Source of the DNA: Salpingoeca rosetta
Lineage: Eukaryota > Opisthokonta > Choanoflagellata > Craspedida > Salpingoecidae
DNA: 17,500 nt
Direction: 5' to 3'
Assembly (NCBI RefSeq): GCF_000188695.1
Contig: NW_004754920.1
Coordinates: forward strand, 1,058,318-1,075,817
Below are positions 1-11,539 of this stretch, piece after piece. How positions within the stretch are numbered: the first letter of the stretch is position 1; each line of letters opens with the position of its first letter. The notes under the pieces were generated by a model. The model made no database searches and was not told the origin of the DNA. It saw only the letters and a list, made by a program, of their open reading frames with translations. The position numbers and the translations under genes were made by a program.

Positions 1-204
1 CACGTCGCATCACAATCGCACACCTGCAGGGCGAGAGACGGCATTGCGTTCGTTGCTCGTGTGTGTTCAGTGGAGGAGGCGGTGACGTATTGTTTTGGTT
101 TGTGCGCCGCCTTTTGGTTTTGTGGTCCTGCCAACAGTGAGTGGATGTTGTTGTGCCGTGTTCATTCCACATCACGCTCGCATCACCCATCCACACCAGT
201 CGAG

Positions 205-3453
<3,249 letters not shown>

Positions 3454-3929
3454 AGACGAAAGGAGCGTTGAGAGGAGATGAAGATGGCTGAGGAGAGAGG
3501 GCAGAAGAAAGTAGGGAATGGAGGTGGGTGGGGAATGAAGGAAAGGAGAGTGGTGCTGGGTGGTGACATGGTGACACGCTCATCCGTGGTGCGACACGAG
3601 GGTGTACGATGGCGCCATGCTTGAGTTCTGTTATATTACATTCCGTTTGGTGGTTTTGTAGCTTCGCCTGTTTGTTTGCTTGTTCCGTGTCTCTTTTCCT
3701 TTGCTTTGTGCTGTTACTTTGCTCGCTGCATGTGTCATGGCATGGAATGCAATGCGTGTGTGGCTTTGTATGATTGAACGAACGAGGATAACACCGGGCA
3801 AGGGTATGGGCGGGAGAAGGAACAGGGCCAGTTGCTCATGCAACGCGGGCACAGTGGAGAATCATGGAGGGGAACAAGCGTGGAAGGGAACAAGGGCAGA
3901 CAATTCAACTATTTCGGCGTTCAAGTTGA
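3454..3929. other. Convergent intergenic region, 3' ends of two genes
   Basis: This stretch lies between the stop codons of two convergent genes. The first part (to about 3550) is purine-rich on the + strand. No canonical AATAAA was seen on either strand, and no gene or RNA was recognised. It presumably holds both 3' UTRs. Confidence 0.6.
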
Positions 3930-5195
3930 TTAGGTTTCAGTCTGCCCGGTCTGCCCGTCCTGGATGTTCAGCACGCCCTCCTCGTCGTGGCCATTCTGCG
4001 CGTCGTGTCCGTTCTGCGCGTCGTGTCCGTTCTGCCCCTCTTGCACGTTCAAGGCGGTTTGATTGGTCGGTACGTGCAGTGTGGTCTGCCCATTGTGCCC
4101 ACCTTGCACATCCTGTGCATCCTGCCCGTCCTGGCCGTTCTGGAGGTTCAACACGCCTTGTGCGCGCTGTTCTTTGCGTCGGTCCGTTGTGTCTGTTGTG
4201 TCTGCTGTGTCCGCTGTGTCTGCTGCATCCGTTGTGACCGTCCTGCCTGGCTGTGCTGCGCGTGGTGTGCGTGGTGTGTGCGGTGCCACGCCGTGTGTTT
4301 GGTGTCCGTCGCCCTGCCAGTTCTGCTTGTTCTGTGCACCACAGCAGCAGCAGCAGAAGGTCTTCTTGCACTGGCTGAAAAACTCCCTACAGTCGGAGGC
4401 AAAGGAAATGAGGCGCAGGAACCAGAGCACGCCGCCCCCTGCTGCCAAGCCGTAGCCAATCGGCATCTTCATTGTGATGATGGCTATCAGGAACCCGGCG
4501 GCAATGGCGGTGAAGAGCGACTGCCAGGTCACACCCACTGGCTGGAACGAGGTGTTGCGGATGCCAAAGCCGAAGACGGAGGCAGCAATAAGGAGATGGA
4601 ATTTGGCCTGCGTGTGAAACGTGACTGCGCTCACCTGGCTCTTGGAGGAGTCGGCGGTCAGTTCGGTTGTGTCGCAGCAACATTTGGCGCAGCAGCATTT
4701 GTTGCCTCCTGGGGTTCCCAACCAACAACAGCTGGTGATGCCCATTTGCCCGCAGCAACATTCCGTGGTGTCAGCGGACCAACAGCAGCACCTTGCATTG
4801 TCATCATCCCCGCCTTCCTCCAACCAGCCCTTGATGCCGGCTCCCCCAAGCTTGAGCATGAGGGTGCGGCGCGCAATGGCATGCTTGGAGCGGTAGACCT
4901 GCAGCTGGGAGATGATGAGGTTGGTTTCGAGGCAGACGAGGAACTCCACGGCTGCGACGACGGCGAACACTTTTGGCGGGATGGCGTCCATGCCAAAAGC
5001 GGCAAGCAGGGCATTGCCCACAGAGAGAATGGTGAGCACGGCCGTCACCACCTTACTCATGCCTTCGTCCAGGTCGTGGATCTGGCTCATCTGGTCGTCG
5101 AGCTCCTTGATCAAGATCTCCCGGTCTTGCTCCGGTGTGGCAGCACCCTGCGCTGAGCCTGCAGCTGTAGTTGATGACATGACGTGCTGTGACAT
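3930..5195 (-). CDS. Unrecognised Cys-cluster multi-pass membrane protein
   Basis: This is a single open frame of 421 aa from ATG at 5195; a second ATG at 5180 would give 416 aa. I do not recognise the family. Residues 24-47 are charged and helix-prone. Predicted membrane segments lie at about 48-68, 76-98, 198-214, 226-242 and 246-264. Between the first pair and the rest is a loop with fourteen cysteines in runs (CCC-x7-CCC-x7-CC-x9-CCC-x2-CCC, residues 136-174), and a five-Cys run sits at 281-285 just after the last membrane segment. Such juxtamembrane Cys runs could be palmitoylated or bind metal; this is inference. The tail (about 320-421) is hydrophilic: TAD/TTD repeats, then imperfect repeats around LNxQxGQ and NGHDAQ. 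The gene has no introns and is divergent from LZTR1. The first two-helix hairpin faintly resembles SLATT-type 2TM domains, which I do not rely on. Confidence 0.7.
   Translation of the reverse strand: MSQHVMSSTTAAGSAQGAATPEQDREILIKELDDQMSQIHDLDEGMSKVVTAVLTILSVGNALLAAFGMDAIPPKVFAVVAAVEFLVCLETNLIISQLQVYRSKHAIARRTLMLKLGGAGIKGWLEEGGDDDNARCCCWSADTTECCCGQMGITSCCWLGTPGGNKCCCAKCCCDTTELTADSSKSQVSAVTFHTQAKFHLLIAASVFGFGIRNTSFQPVGVTWQSLFTAIAAGFLIAIITMKMPIGYGLAAGGGVLWFLRLISFASDCREFFSQCKKTFCCCCCGAQNKQNWQGDGHQTHGVAPHTPRTPRAAQPGRTVTTDAADTADTADTTDTTDRRKEQRAQGVLNLQNGQDGQDAQDVQGGHNGQTTLHVPTNQTALNVQEGQNGHDAQNGHDAQNGHDEEGVLNIQDGQTGQTET
3975..4040 (-). repeat. 18-bp coding repeat (NGHDAQ) in the membrane-protein tail
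   Basis: About three copies of an 18-bp unit encode the six-residue repeat NGHDAQ/NGHDEE near the C-terminus of the Cys-cluster protein (residues 389-406). The unit length is a multiple of three, so copy changes would keep the frame. Confidence 0.7.
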
Positions 5196-5462
5196 GTGAC
5201 ACACCAAGAACACGAAGAACACAGCAAAGGAAGGAAGCAAGCGATGAATGAAGAGAAGGCACGAAGCAAAACAGCTTGCAGGCTTAGATGCTTGCTTGTT
5301 GGAGGCTGGCTCCTTGCTTGGCAGTGTTGTTGTTTGTTGCGCTTTGGCGGAAATGGCGGTGTCCTTCCACCGAACGAGTTTTGGCGAATGATTCCAGACA
5401 TTTCTCCGCGTATTTGTGTTTGTGTGGGCGTTGTTGTTAGCTGGTTGGTTGGTTGCGGCCCG
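5196..5462. promoter_or_regulatory. Probable bidirectional promoter region
   Basis: A 267-bp gap separates the start codons of two divergent genes, the Cys-cluster protein (-) and LZTR1 (+). Both 5' UTRs and promoters should lie here unless untranslated exons exist further away. No TATA box or known motif was recognised. The role is inferred from geometry alone. Confidence 0.45.
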
Positions 5463-5952
5463 ATGGACGAGCGGGCGTTGTTGCGCTGGCATGCGTGGCG
5501 GCAGCTGCCTGGTGTTGCGCCCTTTGTGGGGTCGTCTCGCAGCAAGCACGCCGCTGTGACCGTGGGTGATGGGCTCTTTATCCATGGCGGCGACTCTGGC
5601 TCCACCATGCTTGGCGACATGTTGCGCTTTGACGTGCACGATCATTCCTGGAGCAGGTATGTGTGTGTGTGTGTGTGTGTGTGTAGTATGTGTGTTTGCG
5701 CGCACGTGCGCGTGTAGCTGTGAGTGTGTGTGTGAGTGTGTGCGTATGTATGTGTGTATGTGTGCGCGAATTTGTGCATGTATGTGTGTGTGTGTGGGGG
5801 GGGGGCGGAGAGATGCGAAGGCGTTGCGCGTGTTACTTGCTTCGCTCGTCACATTGCTTGCTTTGCTGGTGGGTCGAACGCCTTCATGCTTGCCTGTGTG
5901 ATGTGATCTTTGACGCCTTTGCGCCTGCTCATCTCCTTTCACTCACACACAT

Positions 5953-6012
<60 letters not shown>

Positions 6013-7441
6013 CTGCCAGACTGTCAAGGGCGATTCGCCATCGCCTCGGTACCACCACAGCGCCGTCGTTTACAAGCACTCCATCTACTGCTTTGGCGGA
6101 TACACAGGGGACATCTTCTCCAACTCAAATCTGGAGAACCGCAACGACCTCTATCAACACTTTCCAGACAAGGGCATGTGGCGCCCCATCATCCTGGCAG
6201 GTGTGTGCGCGCGTGTGTGTGTGCGTGTGAGGCAAGGCGCGTGTGTGTGTGCTTGTGTGTCGTGTACAAACGGCAGGTGTGCAAACGGCAAGTGTGCGAA
6301 CGGCAGGTGTGCGAATGGTGGCGGGAGAACTGACAAAACGCGCAAGTTACATGTATGTCACTACGAGTGCTGACGCACACTTTGCCGTCAACTGCAACCC
6401 ACCATTGATTTGACAACCTCTCGCCGTTCTTGGACGCAGATGGATCAAACACGCCGGTGAGTGCCAGTCTTGTCGTGTTGCTCTTGGAAATGTTTATGTC
6501 AGAGCAGCCGCAATGCACAACCAAACATACACACACTCACACACACACTCACACAAACACACACTCAAACACACACACAACCAAACACACACCTTCACAC
6601 ACACACACAACAAAACATACACACGCATGCACTGCAGCCCGCGCGGTCTGCGCAGTGCTGTGCAATGTATGGCAGCTGGATGTACGTCTTTGCTGGCTTC
6701 GATGGCAGTGACAGGTACGATTTTTTGTCCACAGAGCGAACGCCTTGACACGAATGCAGTCAGAGCAAGCTGCATCCACAGATGGCGGCTTGTTGCCTCG
6801 TCATGCTGACCACCTACCTGTCCTCCTTGGCTCCTTGGCTCCTTGTGTCACCCCTGCACGCGGGCGCCAACAGCCCACATGCACCTTCCAATCGATCCCC
6901 CCTCGCCACTCCCTACCAGCACTGATGATCTTACACGCACACCTCAAACCTCCAGGCTCAACGACATGTGGCGCATTGACTTGTCTGCAAACGACAAGCG
7001 ATGGGAGCGCGTCAACCAGCAAGGCGACGTCCCGCCCCCGTGCTGCAACATGCCCTGCGCCACATCGACTACCACCATGTTCATCTTCTCTGGCATGTCC
7101 GGAAAATTCAGCTCCAACCAGTCAGTTGCGTGTGTGTTCTGTGTAGTTGCGTGTGTGCGTGAGTGCGTGCGTGCGTGCGTGCGTCTGCATGTACCTGCAT
7201 GTATCTGCGTCGTCATTGCTGGAAATAATCTTTGAACCACAAAATTCCGCCTCACTCACTGCCGTGTTCAGGCTGCACGCCTTTGACTTTGGGTCGCACA
7301 CGTGGCGACGAATTGAATTCCTCTCGCAGGCTCGTATTCACACACACACATCATTGTTGACTGTATGGAAACACTTTGCACCAAGCATGATTGACGCCTT
7401 GGTTGAGACATGCACGCTGTCACATGCTGCACTCATTCAGC

Positions 7442-7500
<59 letters not shown>

Positions 7501-8403
7501 TCTGTGGGCATGTAGTTTCATGGGGGCGGGGAACCTCCATCGCGCCGGTTTGGCCACTCCATGGTCCACCACAACAACAATCTCTGGATCTTTGGTGGCT
7601 GTGCCGACAACATGCTCACAAACTCAATCTACAGGTTCAACACCTGTGCGTGCGTGTGTGTGTATGCGTGTGCGTACGTGTGTGTGTGCGTGCGTGTGTG
7701 TGCACATTGCGTGTGCTAGTGTCCATATGCTAGTGTCCATGTGCTGGCGCACGCTTTCCCGTCTCCCGTTACTGATGTGTGTTCATCACCCAAATGCTGT
7801 GCTTTCCCACATCCAAATCCACGTGCGTGCTGCTGTGCAGATTTGATCTGGCCAAACGCGTCTGGTGCCGGATTGTGCCAGAGGAGAGCGCGTTTACGCC
7901 AAGCGGACGCTGCTTCCACTCCGCATGCGTTGCCGCCGACACCATGTATGTTTTCGGCGGTACGTTGGACGTGTCGCACAGCACACGCAGCGGGCACATG
8001 TTCTGCCTGTCCCTCGTCGAGCCGGAGCAGCCATCACTGATGAAAGACATTGGCAGTCTGCACGTGACTGGCATGCTTGCCGACGTGTACTTGCACCCGC
8101 GTCACCGCACCCCTGGCGATGATGGCTGTGGTGGTGGTGATGATGGTGACGGTGACATGAAGGGGCGCGTTGATTGCGGTGAAGGTGGCGGTGCGAGAAG
8201 ACAGGCAGCACAAGGAAAGGAGAACCACGACGATGATGATGACGACGACGAGAACGATGATGGTGGTGGTGATGATGGTGGGGAGAATGCAGGTGAAAGC
8301 ATTTCTTGTGGCAGAGGTGCTGGTGGTTGTGGGGTGCAGTGCCATGCTGCCCTGATGGCCGTGCGAAGCGACGTGTTGCGGACACGGATACGCGAGGCGC
8401 TCG

Positions 8404-8445
<42 letters not shown>

Positions 8446-10305
8446 GACGGCAGAGACGCGGTGTTGGTGTTGGTGTTGGTGTCGGCGATGGCGCACGGGG
8501 TGGTGGCGGTGCAACAGCTAGCGGTGAAGGAAGGGAGGGCAGTGATGGTGGCGAAGGCAGTGCACGCAGTGATGGTAGGGGCGAGGCAACAGAGGCTGGC
8601 AGCTGCATTGAAGCGACGGATGCTGCTGATGAGCCAGTGCACACGACACACGAGGCTGACCAACAGCAACAACAGCAACAACAGCAAGAGCAGCAAGAGC
8701 ACCAGCAAGAACAGCAACAACAACAACAGCAACAGCAACAGCAGCCACAGCTGTCTGCGTTCAAGCTGCGCCCAAGGCCATCAGCGCCACTGCACCTTGT
8801 GGTGGCGGAAGCAGCGTCCACATCCACGTTGCAGGCCCTGGTGCACTTCTGCTACACAGACACGCTGCCGGAATGGCTTGACGTGACGCTGGCCACCAAC
8901 AGCACCATCGCCAACCTGCTTGACCTGTGCAGCCTTGCCGACCACATGCACGTGGCGCGGCTCAAGGCGCTCTGCGTGGCATGCGTCCGCATCAACACAC
9001 GCGTGGACAACGTGCTCACCATCCTGCAGGCCGTCACCCGCCGCAACATGATGGACGTGCGACAACACCTGCTCGACTTTGTGCTGCGGCCATGCAACTA
9101 CCGGCACGTGGTCATGTCGCCGGAATTTGAGCACCTCCCACGCGATGTCATTGTGGAGCTGGTGCGGCAGCACGAGCTCACCCACGGCGCAGCAACTCTG
9201 CGCACCGCAGCAGCCATGTCACCACCGAACACGGGTGGCACGACTGCGACGACAACCACGGCCACGATGGGCGGAAGCGCGAGAGTGAGCGGCAGTGGGA
9301 GTGGGAGCACAATGGGCCGTGGAAGCGGCATTGCGACATCACCATCTCCGCTCTCCCGCCAGTCGTCCTCCACCCGCATCCTACTGGAGCTGACGGGGGA
9401 CGCGGGACGCAGTGGCAGCGGTGGCAGCGGTGGCATCAGTGGCGGCGGTGGTGCAGACCATATCCAGCGTGCGCTGTTTCGTCTCTTTGACCGCGTGTTG
9501 GAGTCGTTTGTGCTGACACACGCACAAGGCCCATCGCGCACCACGAGCGAATCAAAACGTACGCTTGTACCTGTGTACACGTGTTTGTGTGCGTATGCGT
9601 GTGCGCGCGTGTGTATGTACGTACATGTGTGTGTGTGTTTGCGTGTGTGTGTGTGCGTTTGCGTGTGTGTGTGCGTTTGCGTGTGCGTGTGTGCGTTTGC
9701 GTGTGTGTGTGTGTGTGCGTGTGCGTGTGTGTGTGCGTTTGCGTGTGCATGTGTGTGTGTGTGTGGCGTGTGCTTCAATATTATTTGACACCATTTCTGT
9801 GCTCGCAATGGCCATGCTCTTGTCTCGACAGGTGACGCACTGCTTGATCCAGACACGCTGGTTGAATTTGACGGCGGCGTGTGTCGCGTGCATGCATGCA
9901 TTGTGGCAGCGCGCTGCGGCTACTTTGCATCGCTGTTCCGCTCAGGTGCGTGTACATGCCTGTGTGTGCGGGTTTGTGTGCATGGGGTTGTGCGCGCGGG
10001 GGTATAGTGTGGATGTACGTTTGAACAACTCCCTTGTCCAAGCATTGCCTCCCAACTTTCTGCATCTGCTTCCTCCTCCTTGTGGTGCCTGCAGGCATGG
10101 TGGAGGCGCGGTCCAACTGTGTCCGCCTTCTCCTGGGCGACCGCTTGCTCTCTCCTTCTGCAGCCAAGCATCTTCTCTGTTACGTCTACTTGGGCGAAGT
10201 CGAGGCCGTCTCTCCTCAGGTGCGTGAATGTTTGTTTGTGTGTGTGTGTGTGTAAATGCTTGTGTGTGTGAATGCTTGTGTGTGTGTGTGTGTGTGTGTG
10301 AATGC

Positions 10306-10373
<68 letters not shown>

Positions 10374-10613
10374 ATGTGTTTTTGACAGTTGTGGAGTGAG
10401 TCTTGGTGTCTCCATCACACCGTCCCCCATGTTCGTGTCACATCACAACACACTTTTATGGGCGCTTGCAGGATGCGGTGGTGTTGGCCTCGTGCGCCAA
10501 CTACTTTTCCTTCTCAACAGCACACCTGCACGTAAGTGCAGCTTATGCACTGAGTGATGGATGGGTGGATACGGGAAGGGGAAGACGAGAGAGGAGCGAG
10601 GGGCGAAAAGCTT

Positions 10614-10705
<92 letters not shown>

Positions 10706-11035
10706 AACACACACACAAACATGCATGTGTGCTCACGTCGCTTCACACCCCCCCCACCAAACACCAACTCCATGGGTAGGACACGTGTCATCAGCGGATC
10801 CAGGCGACGTTGTCAACGTCCAATGCCGTGCCGGTGCTTAAAGCTGCTGCTCTTGTGCACAACGATGATGCCAAAGAACAAGCCATGGCCATCATTGTCA
10901 AGAACCTGCCCCAACTCTCACAACAGAGCGACTTTGACACTCTTGACAAGCAGCTCTTGCTCGATGTCCTCAAGGTGTGTGCATGCAGCACGGGTTGCGT
11001 GCGCATGTGTTTATGTGTGTGCGCGCGCGACTGTG

Positions 11036-11068
<33 letters not shown>

Positions 11069-11086
11069 ACACACACACACACACAG

Positions 11087-11117
<31 letters not shown>

Positions 11118-11337
11118 TACTTGCGTCCTTGTACACGTCCCATGCGTGTTGTACCATGTACCATGCGCATTGCGCTGTTCGCACTTTCTTGATACCCCTC
11201 ACACCCGTCCATCCGTCAACCCTCCTTTCCCTCTCTTCCTTTCCCCTCCCTCCAACCATCATCAGCGTGTCGCCGAAGCACCGCGTGTGCCAGCATGCAC
11301 CACAGCCAGCACAACCGCCCATGAAACAACCGTGTAA
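5463..11337 (+). CDS. LZTR1: LZTR1 orthologue, kelch + double BTB-BACK CUL3 adaptor (13 exons)
   Basis: Thirteen exons join in frame to 1028 aa: 5463-5656, 6013-6200, 6440-6456, 6638-6714, 6956-7120, 7272-7329, 7516-7634, 7841-9558, 9832-9945, 10095-10219, 10472-10531, 10795-10974 and 11266-11337. Residues 1 to about 335 are kelch repeats with LZTR1 hallmarks: [58 protein letters not shown] and FSGMSG. BTB1/BACK1 spans about 346-720, with BTB1 split by an Asp/Gly-rich insert (about 364-427) and a Gln-rich insert (about 463-576) before [15 protein letters not shown] Ser/Gly/Thr linker follows (about 727-810). BTB2/BACK2 (about 847-1010) includes [24 protein letters not shown] and [10 protein letters not shown]. 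In animals LZTR1 is a CUL3 adaptor that ubiquitinates RAS-family GTPases such as RIT1; the same role here is inferred from orthology. Human LZTR1 is 840 aa, and the inserts explain most of the excess. Confidence 0.9.
5657..6012 (+). repeat. LZTR1 intron 1: TG arm at the donor, CA arm at the acceptor
   Basis: The intron starts GTATGTGTGT directly after exon 1, with a pure TG run at 5659-5684 and more TG-rich sequence to about 5796. It ends with an unbroken CA run at about 5954-6011 that merges into the acceptor AG. There is no polypyrimidine tract at the 3' end. The arms are perfectly complementary over at least 26 nt. Confidence 0.85.
6263..6322 (+). repeat. 15-bp minisatellite in LZTR1 intron 2
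   Basis: Four tandem copies of a 15-bp unit (consensus TGTGCAAACGGCAGG) lie inside intron 2 (6201-6439). The last copy is diverged. They follow a TG/GTGC-rich donor-proximal stretch. Confidence 0.8.
6440..6456 (+). other. 17-nt microexon of LZTR1
   Basis: This exon is bounded by ACGCAG|AT and CCG|GTGAGT. It completes the split codon from exon 2 and encodes DGSNTP, which leads into PARSA of exon 4. Skipping it would leave exon 2 (phase 1) facing exon 4 (phase 0) and break the frame, so it must be included for a full-length protein. Confidence 0.75.
6457..6637 (+). repeat. LZTR1 intron 3 with CA-rich tract at the acceptor side
   Basis: The donor is CCG|GTGAGT and the acceptor is GCACTGCAG|CCC. 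A degenerate CA tract (about 6526-6624) fills the 3' half, interrupted by CAAC, CAAA and TCAC variants. No strong pyrimidine tract precedes the acceptor. Confidence 0.75.
7330..7515 (+). repeat. LZTR1 intron 6, probable GC-AG intron with (CA)~27
   Basis: The best junction is CGCAG|GCTCGT to CATGTAG|TTT, phase 0 on both sides. It gives [19 protein letters not shown], whose length between the kelch landmarks TW and RRFGH equals that of human LZTR1. A canonical GT donor at 7363 also keeps phase but would add eleven repeat-derived residues. A pure CA tract occupies about 7442-7495. Confidence 0.6.
8406..8747 (+). repeat. Poly-Gln coding repeats inside LZTR1 BTB1
   Basis: A CAG run (about 8409-8441) encodes eleven Gln. 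A CAA/CAG/GAG-rich stretch (about 8661-8747) encodes a long Gln-rich segment with a few Glu and His. Both lie in exon 8 between two halves of the first BTB fold. The first run is nearly pure CAG and so could vary in length. Confidence 0.85.
9559..9831 (+). repeat. LZTR1 intron 8 with TG / TGCGTT variant repeats
   Basis: The donor is AAAC|GTACGC and the acceptor is TCGACAG|GTG, phase 1. About 9580-9765 is a TG-rich array broken regularly by GCGTTTGCG units. The 3' end is moderately pyrimidine-rich. Confidence 0.75.
10220..10471 (+). repeat. LZTR1 intron 10 with long TG tract
   Basis: The donor is CAG|GTGCGT and the acceptor is CTTGCAG|GAT, phase 0. TG runs broken by AATGCT units (about 10229-10304) lead into a pure TG tract of roughly 35 units ending near 10371. 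Confidence 0.8.
10532..10794 (+). repeat. LZTR1 intron 11 with (CA)~43 tract
   Basis: The donor is CAC|GTAAGT, a good consensus, and the acceptor is TCATCAG|CGG, phase 0. A pure CA tract covers about 10615-10702, followed by a C-run at about 10748-10755. It is the longest CA tract in the window. Confidence 0.8.
10975..11265 (+). repeat. LZTR1 intron 12 with short TG and long CA arms
   Basis: The donor is AAG|GTGTGT and the acceptor is CATCAG|CGT, phase 0. A short TG/GC-rich arm follows the donor, a CA tract with two CAGA interruptions spans about 11035-11114, and a good pyrimidine tract (about 11218-11258) precedes the acceptor. Confidence 0.75.
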
Positions 11338-11539
11338 TGCCGATTTCCGTTAAAAGATATACACGAATCTTCAGTATTGCAATCATCCGCGCACAATCTT
11401 GCACAAAGCGCACACACACTGCACCAAAGAGCTCCACCTCCACACACGCCCAGCCACCCAGCCAGCGTGTACTCCATTTACACCACCCCACACCACCAAA
11501 CCATCCCCCCCTCCCACACACACACAAAGAACGGACGCG
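11338..11539 (+). promoter_or_regulatory. Short spacer: LZTR1 3' end and heme-fusion gene 5' region
   Basis: Only 202 bp separate the LZTR1 stop from the ATG of the UROD-HMBS gene on the same strand. The start is AT-richer than the flanks (about 11338-11390) and the rest is C/A-rich. The frame upstream of the ATG is open but contains no ATG, so no longer N-terminus is supported. A promoter here is inferred from position. Confidence 0.4.

Noticed and set aside
145..204. Upstream in-frame ATG at 145 as the GxGYxYP start
   Set aside because: It would put 20 polar residues ahead of a clear signal peptide that begins at the ATG at 205.
4800..5120. Resemblance of the first 2TM hairpin of the Cys-cluster protein to SLATT domains
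   Set aside because: Only the helix layout and a few residues fit, which is too weak to assign without a profile search.
3987..5156. 389-aa open frame on the + strand opposite the Cys-cluster gene
   Set aside because: Its translation has no coherent domain or membrane pattern, whereas the - strand frame has a Met start, several membrane helices and ordered repeats. It looks like an antisense shadow.
5196..5942. N-terminal extension of the Cys-cluster gene on the - strand
   Set aside because: The frame stays open but crosses the LZTR1 first exon and a CA/TG intron tract encoding His-Thr runs. The ATG at 5195 is a better start.
7363..7364. GT donor at 7363 for LZTR1 intron 6
   Set aside because: It is phase-compatible but inserts repeat-derived residues into a kelch blade where the GC donor gives the exact family length.
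9559..9788. Read-through of LZTR1 exon 8 into a Val-Cys-rich tail
   Set aside because: The extra sequence is TG-repeat translation. A phase-matched donor at 9559 and acceptor at 9831 lead into BTB2.
10615..10702. Dipeptide-repeat open frames (His-Thr, Val-Cys) in CA/TG tracts across the window
   Set aside because: They are translations of microsatellites within introns, with no independent start context or conserved flanks.
11333..11337. TGTAA overlapping the LZTR1 stop as a polyadenylation signal
   Set aside because: TGTAA is a known signal in some algae, but one short match at a stop codon is not evidence, and other genes here show no consistent copy.
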